Source: Echinometra lucunter (taxonomy: Eukaryota; Echinodermata; Echinoidea; Camarodonta; Echinometridae). Taken from it: DNA of 64,000 bases. The stretch lies in NCBI GenBank assembly GCA_029962745.1, contig CM057167.1, positions 23,692,701 through 23,756,700 of the forward strand, given 5' to 3'. The translations under genes were made by a program, and so were the position numbers. Below are positions 34,502 through 45,445 of the stretch, one piece after another (position 1 is the stretch's first letter; each line of letters opens with the position of its first letter). The notes under the pieces are model-generated. The model was not told where the DNA came from. It did no database searches and saw only the letters and a program-made list of their open reading frames with translations.

Positions 34502-34695
34502 GATGTACATGGACATACATATTTCATACCATAGTATTAATACCATAAAGATTACAAATCTATCTCTATACTGTAGTTCAGTGCCACATCTCAATCTTGA
34601 AAGACTGGCTAAAACTGATCATTTGGAAATGATTACCTGCAACATGCAGTACCATACATGTATAGGTGTAGATATTTTGTTCGAAGTAACAGTGT

Positions 34696-35214
34696 TTAAC
34701 TTCACCCATTCATTCACAGGAAGTATTTGAAGCCTTATGAAATCAGTTTTTTCTTCTTCAAATTGGCAACACCAGTATTTTTTTCTTTTGCTATATTTTC
34801 CCTACAGATACAAAGTGAAATATTTAAAATAAATACTAATAGACAGAAAGTATGTTGAGAAGTTAAAAAGTTGCCAATCTGAAGGGAAACAATGATTTTG
34901 AGCTTTTTATTATGTTTTCAATATAAGGATTTTGGTGCTCTGTTTTCTTTTATTTTTTTAGCACCACACAACAAATACTGATGCAACCAAACTGGGCACA
35001 ATGTTTGTGGATTTTTTCTATTATGATAGAATGCAATACAATAAATAAGTTCATTTATATAGCACTCTTAGACGATCATGACTGGTTCCACAACGCTTTA
35101 CAAAGCGCTGATTCTCTTTCTGCTCATTTACATGTATTTGGTGTGACCGGTAGAACAGGGCTATATTATTAAAGTTATTGGATCAAGCCATGAACCCTCT
35201 GTCACACGAATGAC
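34696..35214 (+). mobile_element. Diverged family 1 copy carrying a short insertion
   Basis: Starts TTAACTTCACCCATTCATTC and ends near GTCACACGAATG. Landmarks TTCTTCAAATTGGCAACACC and ACTGATGCAACCAAACTGGG are in the right order. At about 35036-35113 the order is broken by AATAAATAAGTTCATTTATA followed by TAGCACTCTTA...CGCTTTACAAAGCGCT, which resembles the 3' end of the retroposon at 46.75 kb (GCGCTATATAAATG). Confidence 0.65.
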
Positions 35215-35592
35215 ACATTCGTTAGAAAAAAATCGGCCCTCGATTTGCACAATTAAGCCTACATGTACACATACAGACAGCCTCAAGACAATGGACTACA
35301 TACTTGTACACTGTACATACTGTATTTGTACTCCTGCTGCTTTAAAATTCCTTCTTTATTTGCTTATTTCCCAGCTCCTTCATCAATGATTTCTACTAAA
35401 ATCTAACAGCAAATATTTTTCTAGTCATATATGCATTCACAATGGTATTATCAAATATGATTCTGTGAAAATTTAGTTTGAACCAGAATAATCTTTTACA
35501 ATGTACTAGTACACTGTGTATGTGCTACATACATGTATACACCTTATTGTTAACAGATGATCAGAAATGTCACAAAGGCCTACATTATTTTG
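35215..35592. other. No gene seen
   Basis: AT-rich. Confidence 0.4.
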
Positions 35593-36485
35593 TTAAAGGC
35601 ATTGGCTAACTTTGTGAGTAGCTGATTTAAAAATTCTCAAACTAAGATGAAACATGCGTATGAGTACTTGTATTTGTACTAAAAAACCCTGAAACCAACC
35701 ATAATTTAGAATGAAAAAGTGTAAGTTAGACGCAAACAGCGATTTTATTATCCTTCGTCTCACGTGACAATCACTGAGAGGACCACTTTGCTTGAATTTG
35801 AAAATGCCGTTATGTGCCTCCCGCCGCGTGATACGCCAATACACACAGTACGGTAAGGTGAGTCATACACGCATGCGCACTCCTTACGTCTATTCTGTGC
35901 AACCGACCATCGTATATTTTTCAAACATTGGTTCACATTTTTTATATTTAAAAATATTTCCTGTGGATATTATACTTTGAAACTTTCAGACTGGTATTTT
36001 TACACTATAACCCTTATGTTTATCCCATTTTCAAGTAACAAAAAATTATAACAATGTAAACCCATTCGTGACAGAGGTCCACATTTTGTGGTTTGGCCTA
36101 ATATCTTTTAATGCAAAGCCCTAAAAATCATACCAAATACATGAGCAGAAAGAGCAAAAAATTCTACACAAACTGTGCCCATTTTGGTTGCGTCAATATT
36201 CGTTGTTTGATGCTAAAAAATTTTCAAAGGAAAATAAGCATTAAAATCCTTAAATTGGCAATGTGATAGAAAGTTTAAAATCACCGTTTTCCCCTGCAAA
36301 TTGGCAACTTTTTGACTTCTCATCATAATTTCTGTCAATTTATATTCATTTCAGATACATGACATTTTATAAGAAAAATGTAGCAATAAAATAAAAATGT
36401 TGGTGTTGCCAATTTGAAGAATAAAAGCTGATCAAATTAGGCTTTAAATAATTCCTGTCACGAATGGGTTAACCAATGTCTTTAA
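35593..36485. mobile_element. Family X MITE, second copy, interrupted
   Basis: TTAA at 35593-35596 and 36482-36485, with inverted ends AGGCATTGG and CCAATGTCT. Collinear with 3119-3618 apart from one insertion of about 416 bp, the family 1 element at 36057-36472. The two halves join where copy 1 reads acaatgTTAAccaatg. Confidence 0.8.
36057..36472 (-). mobile_element. TTAA-flanked MITE, family 1, copy 3, nested
   Basis: Reverse orientation, ends CCCATTCGTGACAG and CTGTCACGAATGGG, flanked by TAAA (one change from TTAA) and TTAA. Inserted in the family X element. Comparison with the empty site at about 3600 shows duplication of TTAA on insertion, as in piggyBac transposition. Confidence 0.88.
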
Positions 36486-36938
36486 GTTATGTAACATGAT
36501 TCAGGATGCAACTAAATATCACGTCTCTATCCTTCATCTCTGTCTTCTCAGAACTTCTTCTTCTCTCTTCCTGCTACACTTATCAAACTGTTTCCCTTTC
36601 AAACTCTTCACTGCAATCCCCTGACAAAATATAGCACATGCAAACTGCAGCTGTTAAATGAATATTTCCAGTAAGAGCAACATATGACATTCCTTCAATT
36701 ACAATCTAATATCTATTACATGCCAATGAGGGCACTATTGACTTATTCAATAATAAGGAAATAAAGGATGACTATGACATCAGTACCTTGGCAATTTAGA
36801 CTGAGGTCCATGTAATGGGCAGTAAACTCTCCTGTTATTTTATTTTCATTATTATCAATAACACTCCTACGTATTGCATAGATCTATGCTTCAAAGTACA
36901 CCCTCTTTGCCCCAATATCCCAAGTTTTCTCCTCAAAT
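36486..36938. other. No gene seen
   Basis: Pyrimidine-rich stretch (36530-36600), no exon or element. Confidence 0.4.
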
Positions 36939-37437
36939 TCAAAGGGATTACACAATGGTAAAAAAAAGAATTTGATATATGATCGAGAATAGAATTCTAA
37001 TAAGAATAACATTAAAAATTTGATGATTTTCAATTGAAATCAATGCATTTTGGCTAATTTTCTCATAAAAAGTCAAGAGTTGACCAAAAAATTTGAGTAT
37101 GAGGTATGACGTAAAAGTGGTTAATACCCAGCTTCGCGCATTGCAGTTGTGCTACAGGCTAGACTGTACAATACATGTATATATTATACCTTGCGTGCAT
37201 TTTCTTAGAATTGCACGACAAGGTAACCACTTTGACATCATTTTGACATCATTGTGGGTACCTAGTTGAAACTGGGACACAGCTGAGGGGTCAAAAATAT
37301 TCTGAAATCTTACCACATTTGGGAGTTTCCTTGGCAACACAACTTTTTTAAAAAAGCGAGGCAGATGATTTTCTGATGATGAAATCATTCTCTTTTAAAT
37401 GAACTAACATTGTTTCAGCACTGGGTACCCCCTTTAA
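36939..37437 (-). mobile_element. TTAA-type MITE, family Y, copy 1
   Basis: Reverse of the element at 58956-59443. One end TTCAAAGGGATTACACAATGG (TTAA decayed), other end GGGTACCCCCTTTAA. Shared landmarks: ACTGGGTACCCCC, TTTCAACTGGG-type, GTGGTTACCTTGT, ATGAGGTATGACGTAAAAGT. Confidence 0.7.
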
Positions 37438-38028
37438 GAAATGGGTTTTTCCATTACATGTACATGTATACTTCACTGCCTTTCTAATGATATCAAAAAA
37501 TTAAATTCAAATTGGAAGTAATTCCAATTTGAAGATTATTCCAAGGCTTAATTTTGAAATACAAAATCACATGTGCCTAGAAAATTTTACCATTTACAGA
37601 TAAAACAATATTTTCAGTTACATTAGTCAGTGCGTTGCCATACATGTAGATTCAAGTTTCATTCCATTATCCATTACCCATTCAGCTGACAAATTACTGA
37701 TTTGAAATGAACATGCAAGAAATGTAACCACAAAAACACGTTTTGTTTTTCTCCTCATATGAATGTGTCACATCATTGTTCAACAACATACAGGTCCTGA
37801 CTACATACATGTACATGTATGGATCACTGGTATACTTTTTTTTAATGTAATGTTCTTAGGTGTACCAGTCACCAATATACTTTTGGCTCACTCTTTTCTC
37901 CGCCTTCCACGCAATTTTCAATTCATGCACATCGCAACAACAGCTACATGTACATATATGTACTAGTTACCGTTACCTCTTCGCCCAAAACTAGAAATAT
38001 CACTGAAGATGATTACTACCCCCACCCC
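37438..38028. other. No gene seen
   Basis: AT-rich with TACATGTACATGTA words at 37455 and 37808. Confidence 0.4.
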
Positions 38029-38400
38029 AATGTGCGTGCTAAATTTCATGAGCATTGCTCAAAAAATGAGGAAGTACAGCAGTTTGATCCGCAATACTTC
38101 CCCCAATTTATTGCCATAATGTGCTGTTACCTAGTAAAGCAGTTTCGGACACATTCATTGCACATCTTCATATAAAGAGCAATGTGTGTGTGTCAAATTT
38201 CATGAGCAGTGCCCGTAAAATGAGGAAGTACACGTGTAGTTTGATCTTTCCCCGATTTATTGTCACAATATGCCGTTACCATGGCAACAGTTTTTGCCTC
38301 ATTCAAAAAATATGACTTGCACATCTTCATCCAAGACCAATGTGCATGTCAAATTTCAAGAGCATTGCTCAAAAAGTGAGGAAGTAGTTCGATCCACAAG
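38029..38400. repeat. About 2.5 tandem units of a 150-160-bp repeat
   Basis: Units start at 38029, 38180 and 38339 with AATGTGYRTG...AAATTTCA(T/A)GAGCA and continue GCTCAAAAARTGAGGAAGTA, GTTTGATC. The third unit is cut short after GATCCACAAGATTTGCAAAG and runs into CCAACCAACCG. Non-coding. Confidence 0.75.
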
Positions 38401-39260
38401 ATTTGCAAAGAACCAATCAATCAACCACCCAACCAACCGTACGCTAATTCTACAACCCCTTAAAACTTTGTTTGGTGGGGATACATGCACAAAATATATT
38501 TCACTCCTCTTTGACTAAAATCTCTGCCATATATGCCAAGATGTCATGGATACATATATTTTGCAAATAATTTAAAATACTTTTCTGACCTTATGACCTT
38601 TGACCTACACAGAGTAAAGCTCAGCATTCATTGACTACACCATTACACTATTCCTTGCCCCTCCAATCCTTTGTCTTATCAAAACGTTCCAGCACCTCTG
38701 GCTAACACAGAAAATTTCGTATACAGGTACACTGTATTTTACCTCTTTAAACGGGAGGAAACTACATGTACTCTCTTTACTTTAAATCCAAGTAAAATCA
38801 CTCAGATAAATGCAAGGTTATGTCTTATGAATAACCCTGCACTGATCTACATCAATTGCATGAAGGGGCAACTGCCAACACAAGGCAAATTGTTTTTTCT
38901 TCTTCTTCATTGTTACTGCTCAACGCCCCAGTACAGGAGCCAACCGGGCAGGGGGGTACGCTGATGTTTAACAAGCAGTAGAGAAGCTGATCCAAAAATG
39001 AGAAAAAAAATCATTGATGAAGGTATCGAGATCCAACTGAACTTGAAGGAATGGTATTAAAAATAAGTTACAGTTATTTCAATTATTCTACACCACAGCA
39101 CGCAAACCAAATATTTTAAATTTTGCTATTGTAGCGACTCATAATCATATCAAGAGTCATGCATATCTTCAGTTCAACTACCAGAGAAATCTACACAGCT
39201 CAACATACATGTACATGTATGTTTGTACCACGCCTACTCAGCTTGTTGTACACAAGTCTA
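38401..39260. other. No gene seen
   Basis: AT-rich; an isolated TGACCTTTGACCT word at 38594 recalls the repeat at 6.8 and 43.9 kb. Confidence 0.35.
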
Positions 39261-39629
39261 TGGGAGCTGAACGTGCGATATTCGTACCATTGCACTCATA
39301 CCATCCAAAATGTACCATTACACGGTTAGAGTAGATTCCCACAAATTACTTCTTTTATTTCTTTTGTGATGTCACAAGTAGCTTGCGGTGTAGACCCTAT
39401 ACGCGTATTTATTTTTGCATGCTCAGGCTATGCCAGCAAGTCGCGTTCGCGCACTGCTACAGATACACGCACGTGCACAGGCCAGCTACATTTTGCAGTC
39501 GGCCCTCCTTTCCCTGCTCTATAAACCCTGAATTCTTCTCCAAAATGTGATTGTTTTTCTTGATTTTCATCAATTTCTCAGACTTCCGACGCATTGTACA
39601 ATACAACTAGCGAATATTCTAATTTGTGC

Positions 39630-39745
39630 AATGGTACGAGATTACGCATTTGGTGAAAGATCGCGCCGTAACTTCTATTCAACTCGGCTTCGTCTCGTTG
39701 AATAGAAGGTCGCTCTTTCACCTCATGTGAAATCTCATACCATCG
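39630..39745. repeat. Long imperfect palindrome
   Basis: GGTACGAGATTACGCATTTG at the left pairs with CATGTGAAATCTCATACC at the right, and the centre CTTCTATTCAAC...GTTGAATAGAAG pairs exactly around TCGGCTTCGTCTC. Similar words (TTCGTACCATTGCACTCATA) at 39280 suggest that 39280-39760 may be a single MITE. Confidence 0.65.
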
Positions 39746-41593
39746 CACTCATGTCTATTTGCTATTTGTATAATATTGCATTCTCTCCTGGCTGAAAGCC
39801 AGTAAAAAGATGATGTAAATTAACCTTTGAATTATTATGTTGACTTTTTAGCCCAGTTTTGACATTGTTTTCAGTCACTTCATAGTGGATTCCTTTAAAC
39901 TGGTGCTAATGCACTTTTGTATCCATGCTCTGATCTACATCTCCAGTTGTGATGAACGAATCTGCATCAAACTTTCACAAAAGAATCAACAACATGTATT
40001 GCATCTCTCACCTGGATTTGATGGAGGGAACCCTCGGTTACGGCTTGGTGTTCAATGTCGTCACTCAATACGATCGCGAAGATGTGTGCTTCATGCCCGA
40101 CTTTTCATAAATTTTGATTAGGCCTAGCCTGCTTCATATTTTCAGTTTAGAATCAAGCACAAAGCACACAGCGTAGCGACTATACACATACTGTATACTG
40201 ATTGATGACATCAAACATCTAAGCCATAATAGAGTGTTCCCTCTGACGATGTAATTAAGTTACAATGCAGGTGAGAGATGCGATCCATGTTGCCTTGAAC
40301 TTAAGGCTTGTTGCCTGTAGTAGTGTTGGTGATTATTTTGTGAAAGTCTGAAAGTGCATTAGAGTCAGGCTTTGGAATTCACTACCCCAGGCTGCTGTCT
40401 CCTGTAGTCTACCTCTCTGTCAAGCTTCAAGAGGAAGGTACTCAAGATCCAGCTCCGTTAAAACACGGATGCCTTTTTTTTTAGCCGCACATACTAGACC
40501 TAGCAGACCTTTTTAACCGAGACACACGTACATACACCTGCACTGCACAACAGTACAAGATTAATACATCAGACGGTGGCCTGTACTTATACTATAAGCT
40601 ATAGCCAAGAAGAAGAAGAAGTAGTGCCAGAAAATTTCCCTTCAAGCTTCACTGCCAACATGGCAGCAATATAGAAAAGAATAAAGCGCAACATGCACAT
40701 GATGCATGCTGCCGTATAGATCTAGATCTAGGGTCTAGTCTAGATCTACATCATACATGCCAATTGCTGGCCATTATCGGCAACGCTGCACATTTATTAC
40801 TGTGTGAGCTGGCATTAGTTTATTCCATTCCCGCATATGCCTCTGCATGTTTTGATTTTTTTTTTTTGGGGGGGGGGGGGTTATCATGCCAACACCATGC
40901 ACGGCCACTCCTCCCCATTTTTCGCCGCCCGTTATCGCCTGTGCCCAGCACGCTTTGTGACCACAAATCCGGAAGACGACTAGCTACTGAAAATCCCCTC
41001 TTGGGCATATAAATGGTAATAAGATTACAGAACTAAAATATTAAAAATACAAGTCCATCTGAATGTTATTTACAATCCATTTCATCATACAGAAATAAAT
41101 ACAGAGCAAGATTAAAACTCAAATAAATAGACCTACTCACATTACGGGTTACTCGTGTGGCCTTTCTTGCGATAAAAACAAATTGCATATAATTAATTCG
41201 CTATCATGACCAGAGATGGCGCTCTTCAAAAAGTAAGTCATGGCTTCTTCCAACGGTGCCGAAATTTTTCTCTAAAAAAATAAATAAATGACTAAAATGG
41301 TAATTTATTGAGTCACCACTGGCATATTGGAGAGTGCAATAAAGGGAATACACTTGTAGCAGGCTGACGCAGGTTCCGCCCACTTAATCGGGGCTTGAAC
41401 AAAAGACATAGTCATCGTATATTGCAGCAAGTGCGCTGCACTAATAAGAATACAAGGAGTTGAAGTTCAAGTCAAATTGACTCAAGTACTTTTTTTCACA
41501 ACTGCAAAATGTTATTTCTTTGCTCTGTTTCACACATTTAAAATAGCAGATTTTTCCCCTTAAGGGAAAAGAGGAAAAATATTCTTTGCGCGC
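39746..41593. other. No gene seen; locally CG-richer patches and homopolymers
   Basis: A palindromic cluster of AGATCTAGATCT and TCTAGATCT words lies at 40718-40747. A T11/G13 run lies at 40857-40880. The patch 40910-40985 is CG-richer and contains an ETS-like ATCCGGAAG (40968), but no exon is convincing. C-runs follow at 41592-41608. Confidence 0.35.
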
Positions 41594-41863
41594 CCCCCCC
41601 CCCCCCCCACCCTTCACCTATAAACCATAATTTACAGTATAACAAATAGCTTTCTAGTGCTGAGAGATGCAAGTTTTCAACACAAAGAAAGTAGTTTAAC
41701 TTTTCTTGCTTGCAAAGCTGCAATAATCTATTTTGGCCCCCTCTGTACATGTTGATCTAAGCTTTCCTTTGCTCATATTGCCTCAACATTCCATCATTTC
41801 CGCATGGTCGCTGCCCTTATGAAATTAATGGAAACACTTCTTATAGACTTTAAAAGCAGATTT

Positions 41864-41887
41864 GCTCCCCCCCCCCCCCCCCCCCCC
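41864..41887. repeat. C homopolymer
   Basis: About 22 consecutive C residues. Confidence 0.9.
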
Positions 41888-41944
41888 ATGCTCAGCCTGA
41901 TCTAAAACCCGGTGGTAACCCTCACCATGTCCTTGACGAAATAA

Positions 41945-41985
41945 AGTCCGGAGCAATTGTCGCTGGAGCATTATGTCCGGTCACC
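41945..41985. mobile_element. Remnant of a TU-like terminus
   Basis: GTCCGGAGCAATTGTCGCTG then GAGCATTATGTCCGGTCACC repeats the GGAGCAAATGTCGGC unit and ends with GTCACC, matching the outer end of the neighbouring foldback element read in reverse (GTGTCACC). It abuts the MITE at 41994 with 8 bases between. Confidence 0.5.
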
Positions 41986-41993
41986 CTTTCGAT

Positions 41994-42183
41994 CAGGGTA
42001 AAAAATTAATGATTTTTTTTTCGGGGCTATTTTTTTAGCCCAACCACCCCAATTTTCTACATTCTATTACAATTTGTAATGGATCCTAAGAAAATTTCAG
42101 GGGCTCTTTTCAAGTTTTCCAGGGCTCTTTTGGGCATTTCGAGGGCGAATTTGCCCTGAGCCCTCGTGTAATTTTTTTTCCTG
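41994..42183. mobile_element. GGGCGAAT-family MITE, second copy
   Basis: Starts CAGGGTAAAAAATTAATG and ends ATTTTTTTTCCTG, closely matching 30759-30944 in the same orientation. The flanks do not form a duplication. Confidence 0.65.
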
Positions 42184-42997
42184 CATGTTCCTGCATATGT
42201 ATTTAGATTTTGCAACCATATATAAAAAAGGTGACACGACATTTGCTCCGCCGACAACTGCTCCGAAAATGACAAGTGCTCCGCGACAAGTGCTCCGCGA
42301 CATATGCTCCGCCGACATTTGCTCCGCCGACATTTGCTCCGCCGACAATAATTGCTCCGCCGACATTTGCTCCGCCGACATTTGCTCCGCCGACATATGC
42401 TCCGAAACGACGACATTTGCTCCGGCGACATTTGCTCCGCCGACATTTGCTCCGCCGACATTTGCTCCGCCGACATATCCTCCGCCGACATTTGCTCCGG
42501 CGACATATGCTCCGCCGACATAATCCGCCGAATTATTTCGACAATAATGTAACAACTGCCCCGCCGACATATTTCTGCCGAATTAATTCCGTAGACACTA
42601 CACATGAACTGGTATTGCTCCATCGACGCCATAAAATGAAATGGAGAGCATACTCTCTGACGTAGCCTAGAATTTTCAACAAGGGGAGGGGGAGGCGAGG
42701 CAAGGGAGCGAAGCGACGGAGCTGGGGAAGCTGTTGGAGAGGGTTTATCCCCCCTCCCACGGTAGGTAGATTTTTTTTTAAATTCTTGAATGGAAATGAT
42801 ATTTTTCTGCACACTAAAATACAGTATTAGGGGAAACTGATATGAGAAGTGGCAGGGGGGGGGGGCATGGCGAGGATGTTGGAAGGGGTATTCCCCACCC
42901 ACGGTAGAGAGATTCTTTGTAAATTCGTGCATAAAAACAGCACTTCCTGCACACTAAAAATCAGCATAAGGGGTGACTTATATGAGAAGTGGCGGTT

Positions 42998-43150
42998 CTA
43001 GAACAACTCCCCCGGAGGACAAGCCGCCCCCGAGGACCACTTTCCCGTAGGACGGGTCCCCCAGAGGACATTTCCTTCGGAGGATGGCTCCCACGATGAC
43101 AGCTGCCCGGGAACACAATACCCCCGAGGACAAGCTTCCCGGAGGAAAAC
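42998..43150. repeat. CCCCGAGGACA-type imperfect repeats inside the foldback element
   Basis: Words such as CCCCGGAGGACAAG, CCCCGAGGACCA, CCCAGAGGACATTTCC, TTCGGAGGATGG, CCCCGAGGACAAG recur every 15-20 bases, resembling a second, unrelated set of short tandem units, as if another foldback-type arm were embedded. Confidence 0.55.
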
Positions 43151-43829
43151 TGATTTTAATCAACACATCTATTCTAGTGAGAAATCAATTTACGTTCCTT
43201 TTCTTTAGAATTTTCACTTTTTGTTTATTTTTAGAAATTCTTCTGCTTCAATAGAAAAACATATTTTTTGTTGTTGTTGTTGTTGCTAGAATAGGAATGC
43301 CCTACATTTAAGGCTGACAGTTCAATGTTTATGTATTTCTACAGTATATTTCCGTTTTTCACATTCAACATCAAATGCCCAAGATCATGAAACAGATTAC
43401 CCTTAAAATAAATATATCAAATAAATAAAGTTAGTGATCAAGATATAGAAGTTTCAGTGAAATTAGGCAATGTAAGTTAATGAAAGTGGAGGAGACTTTT
43501 TGAAAATATTAAACAGCAGCTCATCTCAAGAGAACAAAAAGCAATTAAAAATGATACATGAATTGTATTATGCAAATACATTGTGTAGTTAGTAAGTATA
43601 TCAAACTTAACAACAACCACCCCCTTAAAGTTTTTTTTTGTTGTTTTGTTTTGAAATATTCTGTTATTCTTTTCTTTCGGTGACATCAACATGTACAACC
43701 ATAGCAAACAAATTACAATCATAAACTGACAATAACTTTATACGTACAATGGTACCAGTAAAATCAAAGTTTTAGACTAGTAAATCACTTCAGTTAACTA
43801 ACAATGTGATTAATGGTCCTTTCTGCGTT

Positions 43830-44095
43830 TCTTCCACTGACAGAGTTGTTAAGTTATCGCACGAACAAGCTTAATTTTCATGTATATAATGACGTATATG
43901 ACCTTTGACCTTGATACCCGAAATCTAATCGGATCATTGTCCCTTCTATATGCGTCTTGAGCCTAGTTCGAAGTTGATTCGTCAAGCAGTTCTTAAGTTA
44001 TCGCGAGAAAGGAAAACGGGACGGACGGACGGACAACCCGATAACATAATGCCTCCGGCACCTACCTTCGGTGGGCGGAGGCACCTTTAAGGGGC
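43830..44095. repeat. Interspersed repeat ending GACGGACAACCCGATAACA
   Basis: Second copy of the right end of 6780-7375, in the same orientation: TGACCTTTGACCTTGATACC, CTTAAGTTATCGCGAG, (GGAC)n, then GGTGGGCGGAGGCACC. It lies within the foldback core. Confidence 0.6.
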
Positions 44096-44819
44096 AATTT
44101 TGACATACCGCAGTATTTCTTTCTTTGCAAACTACTTTGCAGTTGTTTAGATCTACTTTGATTTACTATGATTACTCTGATTACGTAGATTATTTAGAGT
44201 GACCTATAATGATAAACATGATAAAGGCATGCCCTCAAATTCACTGAATGGTGTCGTGGGGGCAAGGTTCAAGTGTCGTGGTTTCCAAAACGTTTCGGTG
44301 GAGAAATTGGCGGCGAGGCAATTGTCATAATCATTATCATTTGTCGGAGCAGAGTAGAATTATTATCAATTTATTGATGATTATAATTAATTCGGCGGAG
44401 CATATGTCGGCGGAGCAAATGTCGTCGTTTTGGAGCATAATTCGGCGGAGCATATGTCGGCGGAGCATTATGTCGGCGGAGCAAATGTCGCCGGAGCAAA
44501 TGTCGGCGGAGCAAATGTCGTTTTGGAGGATATGTGTCGGCGGAGCATATGTCGGCGGAGCAAATGTCGGCGGAGCAAATGTCGGCGGAGCATATGTCGG
44601 CGGAGCAAATGTCGGCGGAGCAAATGTCGGCGGAGCAAATGTCGGCGGAGCAATTGTCGGCGGAGCACTTGTCGCGGAGCACTTGTCGTCATTTTCGGAG
44701 CAGTTGTCGGCGGAGCAAATGTCGCCGGAGCAAATGTCATGGAACCATAAAAAAGCAGAATCTCACATCTCACTTTTGAGAATCTCAACCGATTTTTAGT
44801 TTTGCAATAGTTTGACATA

Positions 44820-45184
44820 ATCTAGCTAAGAGGAATTCCTTTATATACATGTACATGTAGGCCTATATGTATAGACAATGTCCTCTCTATACATGAGCCC
44901 CTCACAATTTTTTGTGAACCCCCCCCCCCTTCCTCAATGGCACTGGATCGACGCCTATTATCAAAATCCTCTTTAATGATAATATCGATCTAGAATTATA
45001 TTGAACCATGCATGTGAGCAAGACTGATGTTATTAAATCTTTATATGCCTGGTGTAGAACACCCATCATTATCAAGTATTTGGCGTCATCTAGTCCTGGA
45101 AACACTGTGACCCTCGGGTCTCTCTCCAGATATGAGAACAGGAGGTGTATTATATACCACTACCTGACTATAGATCATGGTTCA
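44820..45184. other. No gene seen
   Basis: Plain sequence with a short C9 run at 44920. Confidence 0.4.
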
Positions 45185-45445
45185 CCAGGGGTTTCCCCTA
45201 CTCTTCTTGGAATAGTGCAGTGGGTTTTTAAACTGCAAAGATGGTGACTCTCCTCTGCACAGGGCTTCCATTCCTATCCGAGAGACGGTTTTTTCCACAG
45301 CCTGCATCATTCTATGAATCAGGGGATGGACACGTTAACACGTGCACTGTGCAGCTTTGATCCATTAACCAGGTTGGACTCGAACCCACGATCTTTGGTT
45401 CGACATCACGTAGATCGACGCTCTAGCGACTGAGCCAGCTCATCT
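45185..45445 (-). repeat. tRNA-derived SINE
   Basis: On the minus strand an A box TGGCTCAGTCG (45437-45427) and a B box GGTTCGAGTCC (45386-45376) lie 40 nt apart, as in tRNA genes. D-stem GCTC/GAGC pairs, the T-stem has one mismatch, but the acceptor ends do not pair, so it is not a working tRNA. A unique-looking body (ATGGATCAAAGCTGCACAGTG...) continues toward 45185, as in a SINE. The far end is uncertain. Confidence 0.65.

Larger units (their letters stand above)
42230..44746. mobile_element. TU-like foldback transposon with exact 8-bp target duplication
   Basis: 2,517 bp. Left end GGTGACACGACATTTGCTCC; right end mirrored as GGTTCCATGACATTTGCTCC. Outer arms (42235-42575 and 44392-44738) are tandem 15-bp units of the form TTTGCTCCGCCGACA, in opposite orientation, with the same variant units near each end (ACAACTGCTCCGAAAATGAC, ACAAGTGCTCCGCGACAAGT). 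ATAAAAAA at 42222-42229 is repeated exactly at 44747-44754. TU elements of sea urchins are known for long inverted arms with 15-bp repeats and 8-bp duplications, which fits. The core has no transposase frame; it holds the repeats at 42660-42975, a GAGGACA-rich patch at 42998-43145 and the repeat at 43830-44095. It must depend on enzymes supplied elsewhere. Confidence 0.9.

Noticed and set aside
42057..42932. 291-codon minus-strand frame as a protein gene
   Set aside because: It is made of the foldback arm units plus flanking repeats, has no splice or start support, and the same DNA is open in every frame.
44248..44799. 183-codon plus-strand frame as a protein gene
   Set aside because: Same reason: it is the other arm of the foldback element read through its 15-bp units.
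45372..45445. Functional tRNA gene on the minus strand
   Set aside because: A and B boxes are good, but the acceptor stem does not pair and a SINE-like body follows.
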